In this document: one piece after another, positions 38,170-46,333 of the stretch
How positions within the stretch are numbered: the stretch's first letter is position 1
Layout of the letters: every line of letters starts with the position of its first letter
Source: Candidatus Nitrosopumilus sp.
Lineage (GTDB): Archaea; Thermoproteota; Nitrososphaeria; Nitrososphaerales; Nitrosopumilaceae
Direction of reading: 5' to 3'
Length of the DNA stretch: 46,333 nucleotides
Assembly (NCBI GenBank): GCA_003702545.1
Contig: REGK01000004.1
Location: 1 to 46,333, forward strand
Notes under the pieces: model-generated
Databases searched by the model: none
What the model was told of the DNA's origin: nothing
The model's input: only the letters and a program-made list of their open reading frames with translations
Translations under genes and position numbers: made by a program

Positions 38170-38212
38170 GTGAATAATGCGGTTTAAAACCCAAATATAA
38201 CGTATATGCTTT

Positions 38213-38878
38213 CTATTCGCTGATTTGCTCGATTGTATCTTTGAAATCGGCCAATCTGTGACCTACTTCTTCTACTCCTGACAAGATAATTTGCTCAGGA
38301 TTAAGTGCTCCCGTTGATTCAACAGTAAGAACTCTCTCATCTTCCTTGTCTGTCTCAGTTAACATTGAAACGTTTGCAGAATTCCATTTTGCGTGCTCTG
38401 TACCACGTCCAAGTCTTGCATAGCATTCGACTTTGATTCTTTGACCTGGTGCAAGTTCTACAATTGGAATTTTGTCTGATGTCGGAGTGATAGAGTCGTC
38501 TTCAGATGATAGTTCGTTTGATAGAACTGTTCTTGTCACATCTGAATCTCCAGAATCTAAAACTAACATTACCTTACAGTTTGAACATCCTGTCTCACTT
38601 TGACACTCACATTTTGATGGCTCGTTGAATCTGCTCAAGTCTGTTTTGAGTGGAATGAGACCTAATCTGTGTGCTAAACCTTCATCTGGTAAAACTGATG
38701 AATTTTCAATAATGTCAACTGTGTCAATTGCAAAGACTGGTACACCATTGAGGCAAACACGTCTTAGGGCATTTGCATATTGTAATGGTACATCTTTTAG
38801 CTTTAAAGCTATTTTTTGACTATCTTTACTAATTATTTCTAAGGATGACAAATCTTGATGAAAATCTTCAAAGTCCAC
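38213..38878 (-). CDS. rpoD: DNA-directed RNA polymerase subunit D (Rpo3)
   Basis: LKLKDVPLQYANALRRVCLNGVPVFAIDTVDIIENSSVLPDEGLAHRLGLIPLKTD; CECQSETGCSNCKV. Confidence 0.95.
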   Translation of the reverse strand: MDFEDFHQDLSSLEIISKDSQKIALKLKDVPLQYANALRRVCLNGVPVFAIDTVDIIENSSVLPDEGLAHRLGLIPLKTDLSRFNEPSKCECQSETGCSNCKVMLVLDSGDSDVTRTVLSNELSSEDDSITPTSDKIPIVELAPGQRIKVECYARLGRGTEHAKWNSANVSMLTETDKEDERVLTVESTGALNPEQIILSGVEEVGHRLADFKDTIEQISE

Positions 38879-38951
38879 ATAAAAATCTAGCTAGTTTTGT
38901 GTGTGGGGTACGTCCGTTTTGAGAGAATACTTTGGTCTGATTTCCTTCTAG

Positions 38952-39286
38952 ATGACCCTGGATTTTGAAAACTGTATTTTGATATTTTTGATTACTCACA
39001 CAGATATGCTGCTATTCAAAATTATCTTGGCGCCAAGATTGCCAGTGGTTTTATGTCCGATATCATTCTCACTTTAAGTCATTATGAGTTAGAGATAATC
39101 TGCTATCCATACCCCGATGAGAGACACGAAAAAACATTGAACATAAAATTGACCCTGCAAAAAATACACTAGCCGAATATGACAAAATCAAAAGAATTAC
39201 ATTTTCAGTTGATAAGAAACACCCCTTATGGTTTTCCTGAAATTGATGCTGATCATACTAGTATTATAAAAAAACACTTGAACTGA
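38952..39286 (+). pseudogene. Putative decayed small gene (frameshift plus in-frame TAG)
   Basis: MTLDFE.. then, in another frame, LYFDIFDYSHRYAAIQNYLGAKIASGFMSDIILTLSHYELEIICYPYPDERHEKTLNIKLTLQKIH*PNMTKSKELHFQLIRNTPYGFPEIDADHTSIIKKHLN*. Confidence 0.4.
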
Positions 39287-39397
39287 TCAGTAATTAGAAA
39301 AATCTTCTTTTGAATTGATGTTGTGATGTGATTGTAACAATTTTTGCACAATTTAGTGTGTAGAGATAAATACCAAATTATCATACAAACAATAGAA

Positions 39398-40084
39398 ATG
39401 GCCGATGTAACAGTTGCAAGATTCTCTTTTGAAGGAGAGAAATTTGAGATATTGGTAAAACCGGATCCAGCACTAGAGTACAAGCTTGGAAAGAAAAAAG
39501 ATATTGCAGCAATTTTGGTTTCTGAAGACATTTACACTGATTCGGGAAAGGGAACAAAACCTTCTGCTGAAAAACTACTCAAAGCTTTCAAAACTGAAGA
39601 TCAAACTGAGATTGCTCAAATAATTATGCAAAAAGGTGATCTTAATCTTACAACTGATCAAAGACGAAAGATGATTGAAGACAAGAAAAAACAGATTGTA
39701 GCATACATTGCAAAGACCTATGTCGATCCTAAAACTCACTTGCCTCACCCACCTTTGAGAGTTGAGCAAGCAATGAAAGATGGAAGAGTTTCAGTTGATC
39801 CACAAAAAAGTGTTGATGAACAAGTAAAAGACATTGTAGATAGTCTTCGTTCAATAATTGCTCTAAAATCTGAGAATTTGCAATTAGAGATTGTCATCCC
39901 AGCACAATATGCTTCACAATCATATGCTGTTCTAAAGTCAGTAGGTTCTCTGAAAAAAGAAGAATGGCAAAATAATGGTTCTCTAAAAGCAATACTTGAA
40001 ATACCCGCTGCAGCAAGGCCAAACGTGATAGACAGATTAGGTTCTATAACCAAAGGTTCTGCTTCAGTTGAGGTAATGCAATAA
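39398..40084 (+). CDS. sbds: Ribosome maturation protein SBDS/Sdo1
   Basis: VARFSFEGEKFEILVKPDPALEYKLGKKKDIAAILVSEDIYTDSGKGTKPSAEKL; YVDPKTHLPHPPLRVEQAM. Confidence 0.96.
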   Translation: MADVTVARFSFEGEKFEILVKPDPALEYKLGKKKDIAAILVSEDIYTDSGKGTKPSAEKLLKAFKTEDQTEIAQIIMQKGDLNLTTDQRRKMIEDKKKQIVAYIAKTYVDPKTHLPHPPLRVEQAMKDGRVSVDPQKSVDEQVKDIVDSLRSIIALKSENLQLEIVIPAQYASQSYAVLKSVGSLKKEEWQNNGSLKAILEIPAAARPNVIDRLGSITKGSASVEVMQ

Positions 40085-40764
40085 TGGCAGATAAGAGAAA
40101 ATACGTTATCCCAGGTGATGTTGTAACTACAGGACCTTTCAGACCTGAACAAAATACAGTACTTGACGGAAACAAAATTATCTCAACTACAATTGGTATC
40201 TCTGAAATTTATGATGACTCTGTTCGTGTAATTCCATTAACTGGAAAATATATTCCAAAAATTAATGATCTTGTAATTGGCAAAGTCAACTCCCACACAT
40301 CCTTGTCTTGGGAATTGGACATCAACTCCTGCTATGTTGGATTTTTGCCAGCCCAAGACGTCTTTGGACGTGACTTTTCTGCTCACGCTGATGAACTTGC
40401 AACTAAACTCCGAACAGGAGATCTAGTTGCTGCAAGAATTGCAAACTTTGATAGAACAAGAGATCCATTAGTCTCAATCTCTGATAGAGACTTGGGAAAG
40501 ATAGATTCTGGAGTTCTTATGGAAATCTCTCCAAGCAAAGTTCCACGCCTAATTGGAAAGAAAGGTAGTATGATCCAGATGATTGAAGAGGCTACTGATG
40601 CTGCAATCACAATTGGACAAAATGGTTGGGTTGTAGTTTCCTGTGAATCCCCAGAGGGATTATTAAAGGCTAAAAAAGCAATTCAAATGGTTAATGAGCA
40701 AGCACACGTTGCAAATTTGACTGATCAAGTGAAAGAAATGTTAGATAAAAAAGGTGAATCATAA
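40084..40764 (+). CDS. rrp4: Exosome RNA-binding subunit Rrp4 (S1 + KH)
   Basis: RKYVIPGDVVTTGPFRPEQNTVLDGNKIISTTIGISEIYDDSVRVIPLTGKYIPKINDLVIGKV; KH domain PRLIGKKGSMIQMI. Confidence 0.95.
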   Translation: MADKRKYVIPGDVVTTGPFRPEQNTVLDGNKIISTTIGISEIYDDSVRVIPLTGKYIPKINDLVIGKVNSHTSLSWELDINSCYVGFLPAQDVFGRDFSAHADELATKLRTGDLVAARIANFDRTRDPLVSISDRDLGKIDSGVLMEISPSKVPRLIGKKGSMIQMIEEATDAAITIGQNGWVVVSCESPEGLLKAKKAIQMVNEQAHVANLTDQVKEMLDKKGES

Positions 40765-41498
40765 TGGGTGGACGAGAAGCAACAATGGTCCTTATGGACG
40801 AAAATGGAAAACGTTGTGACGGACGTACAGTTGATGAACCACGTAGAATTATGATTAAAGCTGGTGGACTCAAAAATGCAGATGGTTCATCTTACATTGA
40901 GTTTGGTGATAACAAAATTCTAGTTGGAGTATTTGGTCCAAGAGATGTTCATCCAAAACACATGTCTGATACTGATACTGGTATTTTGAGAGTTAGATAT
41001 CATATGGAACCATTCTCTGTTGGTGAAAGAAAAAACCCTGCACCCTCAAGAAGAGAGATTGAAATTTCCAAAGTAATCAAAGAAGCATTAGAGCCTGCAG
41101 TAATGTTGGAAAAATTCCCAAGAACTGCAGTTGATGTATTTATTGAAGTTTTACAAGCAGACGGTGGAACTAGATGTGCTGCACTTACAGCAGCATCTGT
41201 TGCATTAGCTGATGCAGGAATTCCAATGAGAGATATGGTTGCAGCAATTGCTGCCGGCAAAGTTGCAGATACTGTAATTCTTGATGTTAACAATGAAGAA
41301 GACCAAGCAGGTCAGGCAGATATGCCCATTGGTTACATGCCAAATCTTGAAAAAATCACATTATTACAATTAGACGGCGTTCTTACTCCTGAAGAATACA
41401 AAAAATGTGTTCAAGTTGGAGTTGATGGATGTAAACTAGTTTATGAATTACAAAAGAAAGCACTCAACGACAAATACTTTGGAAACAAGGGAGATTAG
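40764..41498 (+). CDS. rrp41: Exosome catalytic subunit Rrp41 (RNase PH)
   Basis: GKRCDGRTVDEPRRIMIKAGGLKNADGSSYIEFGDNKILVGVFGPRDVHPKHM; LQADGGTRCAALTAASVALADAGIPM. Confidence 0.97.
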   Translation: MGGREATMVLMDENGKRCDGRTVDEPRRIMIKAGGLKNADGSSYIEFGDNKILVGVFGPRDVHPKHMSDTDTGILRVRYHMEPFSVGERKNPAPSRREIEISKVIKEALEPAVMLEKFPRTAVDVFIEVLQADGGTRCAALTAASVALADAGIPMRDMVAAIAAGKVADTVILDVNNEEDQAGQADMPIGYMPNLEKITLLQLDGVLTPEEYKKCVQVGVDGCKLVYELQKKALNDKYFGNKGD

Positions 41499-41500
41499 AA

Positions 41501-42319
41501 ATGGCATCACATACAGTTATTGATGAACTAAAGAGAAATCAAATTCTTGAATTATTGGAACAAGGAAAAAGAGTAGACGGCAGAGCTCTTGATGAAGCAA
41601 GAGAAATTTCTATTGAGACTAGTGCAATTCCAAAAGCAAATGGCTCTGCAAGAGTTCGATTAGGTGACACCGAAGTTGTATGTGGTGTTAAAATCCAACC
41701 CGACAGACCTTTCCCAGACACTGGTGACAAAGGACTTTTCATTTGCACTGCTGAACTATTGCCCCTTTCACATCCTACAGTTGAAACAGGACCTCCGGGA
41801 CCTGAAGTAATTGAATTGGCTAGAGTAGTTGATAGAGGAATCAGAGAAAGTCACATGATTGATGTTTCTCAATTAGTTATTGAAAAAGACAAATCTGTAA
41901 TTGGTGTATTTGCAGACAATGTTGTTGTTGATTATGATGGTAATCTCTTTGATGCATGTTCTTATGCTGCAACTGCTGCATTACTATCCTCAAAAAGCCC
42001 TAAATGGAATTGGGTAGATGAAGCACCTACCCTAGTTGAAGGTGAAGAAGTCGATGTTCCAATCACTACTATTCCTGTTTCTGTAACTATGGCCAAAATT
42101 GGAAAACATATCATTGTTGATCCTAATGGTGATGAGTGGGCAAGTATGGATGCAAGAATTACAATTACTAGTGATTCTGATGGAAATATCTGTGCCTTAC
42201 AAAAAGGTGGAGATGATGGATTCACACAAGACGAAATTGTTCAATGTGGTGAAATCTCAGTTAGAGTAGGCGCAAAAATAAGAGAAAAATTAAAAGCAGC
42301 TCAACAAGGAGGTCAGTAA
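41501..42319 (+). CDS. rrp42: Exosome subunit Rrp42
   Basis: GKRVDGRALDEAREISIETSAIPKANGSARVRLGDTEVVCGVKIQPDRPFPDTGDKG. Confidence 0.96.
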   Translation: MASHTVIDELKRNQILELLEQGKRVDGRALDEAREISIETSAIPKANGSARVRLGDTEVVCGVKIQPDRPFPDTGDKGLFICTAELLPLSHPTVETGPPGPEVIELARVVDRGIRESHMIDVSQLVIEKDKSVIGVFADNVVVDYDGNLFDACSYAATAALLSSKSPKWNWVDEAPTLVEGEEVDVPITTIPVSVTMAKIGKHIIVDPNGDEWASMDARITITSDSDGNICALQKGGDDGFTQDEIVQCGEISVRVGAKIREKLKAAQQGGQ

Positions 42320-42320
42320 A

Positions 42321-42533
42321 ATGGCAAAGGGTAAGAAATCACTAAAAGGTCTTGGTGCAAGATACGGAATTAAGATTAGAAAACAGTACACGAAAATTCA
42401 CCTTCAATTAAAAGAAAAAAGAGCATGTCCTGAATGTGGTTCTAAAACATTTGGCAGAGATGCAGTAGGAATTTGGTCTTGTAAAAAATGCAGCTTCAAA
42501 ATAGCTGGAACCGCATATGACGTTAAAGTTTAG
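42321..42533 (+). CDS. rpl37ae: 50S ribosomal protein L37Ae
   Basis: GLGARYGIKIRKQYTKIHLQLKEKRACPECGSKTFGRDAVGIWSCKKCSFKIAGTAY. Confidence 0.95.
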   Translation: MAKGKKSLKGLGARYGIKIRKQYTKIHLQLKEKRACPECGSKTFGRDAVGIWSCKKCSFKIAGTAYDVKV

Positions 42534-42762
42534 TGCAAAAATCACAGTTGATGCAAAAGACAAAACAAAAGCAATTTTTGATTCTGTAAATACTGACAAT
42601 GAATTTTATCCTGAAAATCCTGTAAAGACCGAAATCAAACTAGATAAGAAAATGATAATTTTTGTAGAATCTCAACATCTTCCTCACTTGAGAGCTAACC
42701 TTAACTCCACTCTTAGGTTAATTCAGGCCAGTGATGAAACTATAGAATCGGTAAAGATATAA
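42517..42762 (+). CDS. pcc1: KEOPS complex Pcc1-like subunit
   Basis: 81 aa; ITVDAKDKTKAIFDSVNTDNEF...VESQHLPHLRANLNSTLRLIQASDETIESV; exosome-superoperon position, overlaps rpl37ae by 17 nt. Confidence 0.85.
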   Translation: MTLKFSAKITVDAKDKTKAIFDSVNTDNEFYPENPVKTEIKLDKKMIIFVESQHLPHLRANLNSTLRLIQASDETIESVKI

Positions 42763-42785
42763 TGAAACAAAAATGATGATAAATC

Positions 42786-43175
42786 ATGTCAGCAGGACAA
42801 ATGCCCCCATGGCTTCAAGAACAATTAATGAAACTACAACAATCTCAACAAAATCTCCAGTCCATAATGACTCAAAAACAACATCTTGAGATGGAAAAGG
42901 CAGAAACTGAAAAGGCACTTGAAGAATTAAAAAAAATTGGTGATGCTGATGCAGTTTACAAACAAGCAGGAACTGTTTTGTTAAAATCAACTAAAAAAGA
43001 TCTAGTTGATGAATTAGAGGAAAAACAAGAGATGGCAAAAACCCGTGCAACCGTCCTTGAAAAACAAGAAACACGTGTCAAAGAAACTCTCAAAGAACAA
43101 GAATCCAAGATCACTGAAATGATGAAGAGTGGTTCAGAGCCACCAAAACCACAAGAAGATAATCCTAGAAAATAA
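42786..43175 (+). CDS. pfdB: Prefoldin beta subunit
   Basis: MPPWLQEQLMKLQQSQQNLQSIMTQKQHLEMEKAETEKALEELKKIGDADAVYKQAGTVLLKSTKKDLVDELEEKQEMAKTR. Confidence 0.95.
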   Translation: MSAGQMPPWLQEQLMKLQQSQQNLQSIMTQKQHLEMEKAETEKALEELKKIGDADAVYKQAGTVLLKSTKKDLVDELEEKQEMAKTRATVLEKQETRVKETLKEQESKITEMMKSGSEPPKPQEDNPRK

Positions 43176-43227
43176 TCTCAACAACCATTTTCATATAAGA
43201 TATTAAGAATTCTTTTCAAAGATATTT

Positions 43228-43914
43228 GTGAAATTAGAAAATCTTAGAATTATTGTGGATGACCGGGAACGCAAAAGTGGAATTCCTGAATTATTAAAAT
43301 CAGTTGGCCTGAATCTTGAGATGAAAACTCTTCCAATTGGAGATTACATTGTTGCACCTGAAACTGTTGTGGAGCGAAAAAGCATTCGTGATTTGATGGC
43401 ATCAGTCTTTGATGGAAGGCTATTTGATCAATGCAGTAGACTAAAGGAGCATTTTGAGAACCCTGTTGTACTAATGGAAGGAAACGTAGATGAGATAGAA
43501 GAGATTACCGAAAACCCTCTGATATTTTATGGTGCAATCTCTACTGTGGTTCTTGATTTTAAAATCCCAGTAATTCCTACTCCTAGTGCAATTCATACTG
43601 CAAAACTGTTAGTTTCCATGTGTTCCCGAAAAGATACTCCAAAAGGACCTTATCTTAAGAAAATAAAAAAATCCTCTGATTTAGAGCGACAACAATTATC
43701 TTCTCTTTGTAGCCTGCCTGGAATTGGAGAAAAGTTTGCAATTAGAATGCTTGAAAAGTTTGGAACTCCTATCAAAGTATTTACAGCAACTACTGCAGAA
43801 CTGGCAAAAGTTGAAGGTTTAGGAGACGCAAGAGCCAAAAAAATCAAAAAAGTTCTTGATACAAAAAGCAAACACCTCAAAAAGTCAAATCAAAAAACTC
43901 TACATGATGACTGA
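43228..43914 (+). CDS. xpf: XPF/ERCC4-family structure-specific nuclease with HhH2 (no helicase domain)
   Basis: IIVDDRERKSGIPELLKSVGLNLEMKTLPIGDYIVAPETVVERKSIRDLMASVFDGRLFDQ; C-terminal LCSLPGIGEKFAIRMLEKFGTP. Confidence 0.94.
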   Translation: MKLENLRIIVDDRERKSGIPELLKSVGLNLEMKTLPIGDYIVAPETVVERKSIRDLMASVFDGRLFDQCSRLKEHFENPVVLMEGNVDEIEEITENPLIFYGAISTVVLDFKIPVIPTPSAIHTAKLLVSMCSRKDTPKGPYLKKIKKSSDLERQQLSSLCSLPGIGEKFAIRMLEKFGTPIKVFTATTAELAKVEGLGDARAKKIKKVLDTKSKHLKKSNQKTLHDD

Positions 43915-44398
43915 AACAATCGAATCTTTACTAAATAATGGTCAGACATTAATGAATTTGGGAAATCCAAAAGATGCACTTGAAATTTATAATAAAATTC
44001 TTACACAAAATCCAAAACATATTGTAGCCTTATTGAAGAAGGGACATATTCTAGGACAATTGGCCCGATATGGAGATGCAATTATTCAATACGATAATGT
44101 TCTTTCTCAAGAAAAAAATCTGTTAGCATTACTTAACAAAGGATTGGCTCATCACTATCTAGGACAAGTAGATGTTGCTCTAGATTGCTATGAACAAGTC
44201 TTGAAAGAAAAACCAAACAATCCAACAACTCTTTACAACAAAGCATCATCTCTGATAAAATCTGGAAGAGTTTCAGAAGGAATAGAAATCTTATCTAAAG
44301 TAATTGAATTAGATTTTTCATTCAAAGAAAAAGCAAAATTTGATATTGAATTTGAAGGTATGAGAAAACTCAATGAATTTAAAAAAATTATATCTTGA
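43904..44398 (+). CDS. TPR-repeat protein
   Basis: Tandem TPRs: ALEIYNKILTQNPKHIVALLKKGHILGQLARYGDAIIQYDNVL..ALLNKGLAHHYLGQVDVALDCYEQVLKEKPNNPTTLYNKAS; inner start 43904/43907. Confidence 0.9.
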   Translation: MMTETIESLLNNGQTLMNLGNPKDALEIYNKILTQNPKHIVALLKKGHILGQLARYGDAIIQYDNVLSQEKNLLALLNKGLAHHYLGQVDVALDCYEQVLKEKPNNPTTLYNKASSLIKSGRVSEGIEILSKVIELDFSFKEKAKFDIEFEGMRKLNEFKKIIS

Positions 44399-44400
44399 TG

Positions 44401-44880
44401 TTAATCTTTGAGCAATTTTCTTTTCAGGGGTGTTGCACACATTGGGCACTCTTTTCCTGATTCGTGGTTTGTCCTGCATCCTGGGCAATAATGAACCCAT
44501 CTTCCAACATCTTTGATTCCTTGAGTCATTATTGGTGATATCTTCAAGCCCAGATTTTTTGCAACATTTGAAATTGCAAAATCATCACTGATTATCTCGC
44601 CATTTAATTCAATACCTAATGCAATTATTGACAAATCTTGTTTTGATAATTGTGGATAATCTCCAGTGTTTTTTGCTGCATGCGTAGCAACTTTTTTTGA
44701 TTCTAAATCGGGCTCTCTAATTTTCAGTCTGTTTGTTTCAAGTAAAGTTCCTAATGCGTCATGATTTTTTTTTATGTGTTTGATTTCATCATAGACTAGT
44801 GATGTAGTATAACAATCACTAGATGATCTAAATGGAACACCTGCATAAAATGCACTAGCATCTAAAATTCTAAAATCCAA
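44401..44880 (-). CDS. nob1: rRNA maturation endonuclease Nob1 (PIN + zinc ribbon)
   Basis: RILDASAFYAGVPF; LSIIALGIELNGEIISDDFAISNVAKNLGLKI; HYCPGCRTNHESGKECPMCATPL. Confidence 0.93.
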   Translation of the reverse strand: MDFRILDASAFYAGVPFRSSSDCYTTSLVYDEIKHIKKNHDALGTLLETNRLKIREPDLESKKVATHAAKNTGDYPQLSKQDLSIIALGIELNGEIISDDFAISNVAKNLGLKISPIMTQGIKDVGRWVHYCPGCRTNHESGKECPMCATPLKRKLLKD

Positions 44881-45706
44881 GTTTACTCATTTGTCTTAAT
44901 CCGCGTTTTTTCAATCTGATAAACACGGCAGGTTTTTTGTATTTCTTGATAGTTATTGGCTCTTCAAATCCTGCAGTTTTTACAACTTGCGCATCCATCA
45001 CAATGTTGCAATCATGAGAGCTGATTATCTCAATTTTTTCATCTGGTACAACAATTGATTCTAGTCTATACACTGGTGCAACTGGAGTAATTATTAACAC
45101 ATCTAGACTTTCATGCAAAATTGGTCCTCCTAATGAAAATGAATGACCTGTAGAACCACTAGGTGTTGCAACAATAACTCCGTCCATTTTTTGTTTAATG
45201 GTATCATTTTGGAACTTGATTTCAATTTCAGCAGTCTTTGTCAAGTTTGCTCTGTTAATGAAAATCTCATTTAATGCTGGTGGAAACTCTTTTCCTCCAC
45301 AAGATGCAACAACTCTAGTTCTCTTGTCTAAGAAAAATTTGTCTTTTTGAATTTGATTTAATGCATCATCTATCTCTTCAATTGTAATTTCTGCTAAAAT
45401 CCCTCTATTCCCACCTACATTTATTGTCAAAATTGGAGTTTCATTCTCTAAATTCCTAAAAACTCGAAGTGTTGTTCCATCTCCTCCTAAAGTGACAATC
45501 AAATCTAGTTTCACTTTTTTTAGTTCTTCTAGAGTTTCAATCTGTTTTGCGCCCTCAACTTGGATAGGTGATATCGTATATACTTTGGATTTCTTTGCCA
45601 ATAATTTTTTTGCAACATCAATTGCAGCTTTTTCTGATTCCTTATTTCCTACTTTACTTACCACTGCAACGTTTTGTAGCTTCAAGCAGTTTTCTAGAAA
45701 TAACAT
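44870..45706 (-). CDS. nadK: NAD kinase
   Basis: LIVTLGGDGTTLRVFRNLENETPILTINVGGNRGILAEI; VATPSGSTGHSFSLGGPIL. Confidence 0.94.
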   Translation of the reverse strand: MLFLENCLKLQNVAVVSKVGNKESEKAAIDVAKKLLAKKSKVYTISPIQVEGAKQIETLEELKKVKLDLIVTLGGDGTTLRVFRNLENETPILTINVGGNRGILAEITIEEIDDALNQIQKDKFFLDKRTRVVASCGGKEFPPALNEIFINRANLTKTAEIEIKFQNDTIKQKMDGVIVATPSGSTGHSFSLGGPILHESLDVLIITPVAPVYRLESIVVPDEKIEIISSHDCNIVMDAQVVKTAGFEEPITIKKYKKPAVFIRLKKRGLRQMSKLGF

Positions 45707-45767
45707 TTACTTAAAAATGATATTTTTTGGAAAAACAATTAAGTATGAAAACGGTTGGGGTTAACTC

Positions 45768-46333
45768 ATGAGTTACGCACATCCCGAAGTATTAGTTGAT
45801 ACGGAATGGGTTTCACAAAATCCTCCCAATGAAAATAGAAAACTAGTTGAAGTTGACTATGATCCTGTAAATGGATATCAAAAAGGTCACATTAATGGTG
45901 CCAGTCTAATCTGGTGGAAACGTGACATTAATGATCCAGTTACAAGAGACATTATCTCCAAAAAACAATTTGAAGAGTTAATGGCAAAAAATGGAATTAC
46001 AAAAGATACTGAAGTAATTCTTTATGGTGACTTTAACAATTGGTTTGCAGCATTTGTTTTCTGGGTTTTCAAAATCTACGGACATGAAAATCTAAAGATA
46101 ATGAATGGTGGCAGAAAAAAATGGGAATTAGAAAATAGAGATTATACAACTGATGAACCACAATTTGGCTCAGTTACATATGATGCACAACCTCCAGATG
46201 AGGGATTACGTGCATATCTATTTGATGTAAGTCGTGCACTTGGAAAAGAAGATACTGTAATGGTTGATGTTAGATCTCCTAAAGAATTCTCAGGAGAGAT
46301 TACTGCACCACCAGAGTATCCAATGGAACATGC
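45768..46333 (+). CDS. Thiosulfate/3-mercaptopyruvate sulfurtransferase (tandem rhodanese), 3' truncated by window
   Basis: MSYAHPEVLVDTEWVSQNPPNENRKLVEVDYDPVNGYQKGHINGASLIWWKRDIND...ILYGDFNNWFAAFVFWVFKIYGHENLKIMNGGRKKWE..; second domain starts MVDVRSPKEFSGE. Confidence 0.93.
   Translation, partial: MSYAHPEVLVDTEWVSQNPPNENRKLVEVDYDPVNGYQKGHINGASLIWWKRDINDPVTRDIISKKQFEELMAKNGITKDTEVILYGDFNNWFAAFVFWVFKIYGHENLKIMNGGRKKWELENRDYTTDEPQFGSVTYDAQPPDEGLRAYLFDVSRALGKEDTVMVDVRSPKEFSGEITAPPEYPMEH

Noticed and set aside
38952-39286. TAG as a recoded (pyrrolysine-like) codon in the pre-SBDS fragment
   Set aside because: A frameshift is also required and no Pyl genes are visible; decay is the simpler explanation.
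1-46333. Mobile elements, prophage, toxin-antitoxin or defence system
   Set aside because: No transposase, integrase, nuclease/effector pair or terminal repeats recognised; gene content is housekeeping plus small unknowns.

Overview
Archaeal window (~46 kb, AT-rich) with Nitrososphaerota/Thaumarchaeota (Nitrosopumilus-like) character, judged from gene content and protein style; I ran no search. Most of it is dense housekeeping sequence. It holds split ribosomal-protein operons (L12; L10-L1; L11-Spt5-SecE; L32e-L19e; L18-S5-L30-L15-SecY-Adk-EMC3-like-Cmk-Cbf5; RpoD-L18e-L13-S9). It also holds the SBDS-exosome superoperon (SBDS-Rrp4-Rrp41-Rrp42-L37ae-Pcc1-prefoldin beta-XPF), prefoldin alpha-FtsY-ArgF, a 2-oxoacid:ferredoxin oxidoreductase, two consecutive LeuC/LeuD-type isomerase pairs, ATP-PEPCK, SOD, a membrane subtilase, CofE, NAD kinase, Nob1 and a partial rhodanese. 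There is one intron-containing tRNA-Ser(GGA). Several short genes are absent from the supplied ORF track (SecE, zinc-ribbon microproteins, a possible ATT-start ORF). I found no CRISPR array, transposon or prophage, and no clear new multi-gene system. The best leads are an FtsY with a C-terminal EPTP-repeat/acidic/polybasic-aromatic tail, a microprotein cluster beside an Lrp regulator, a possible ATT-start or readthrough ORF at a stop-codon hairpin, a decayed gene upstream of SBDS, and an L10 lacking the usual acidic GLFG tail.
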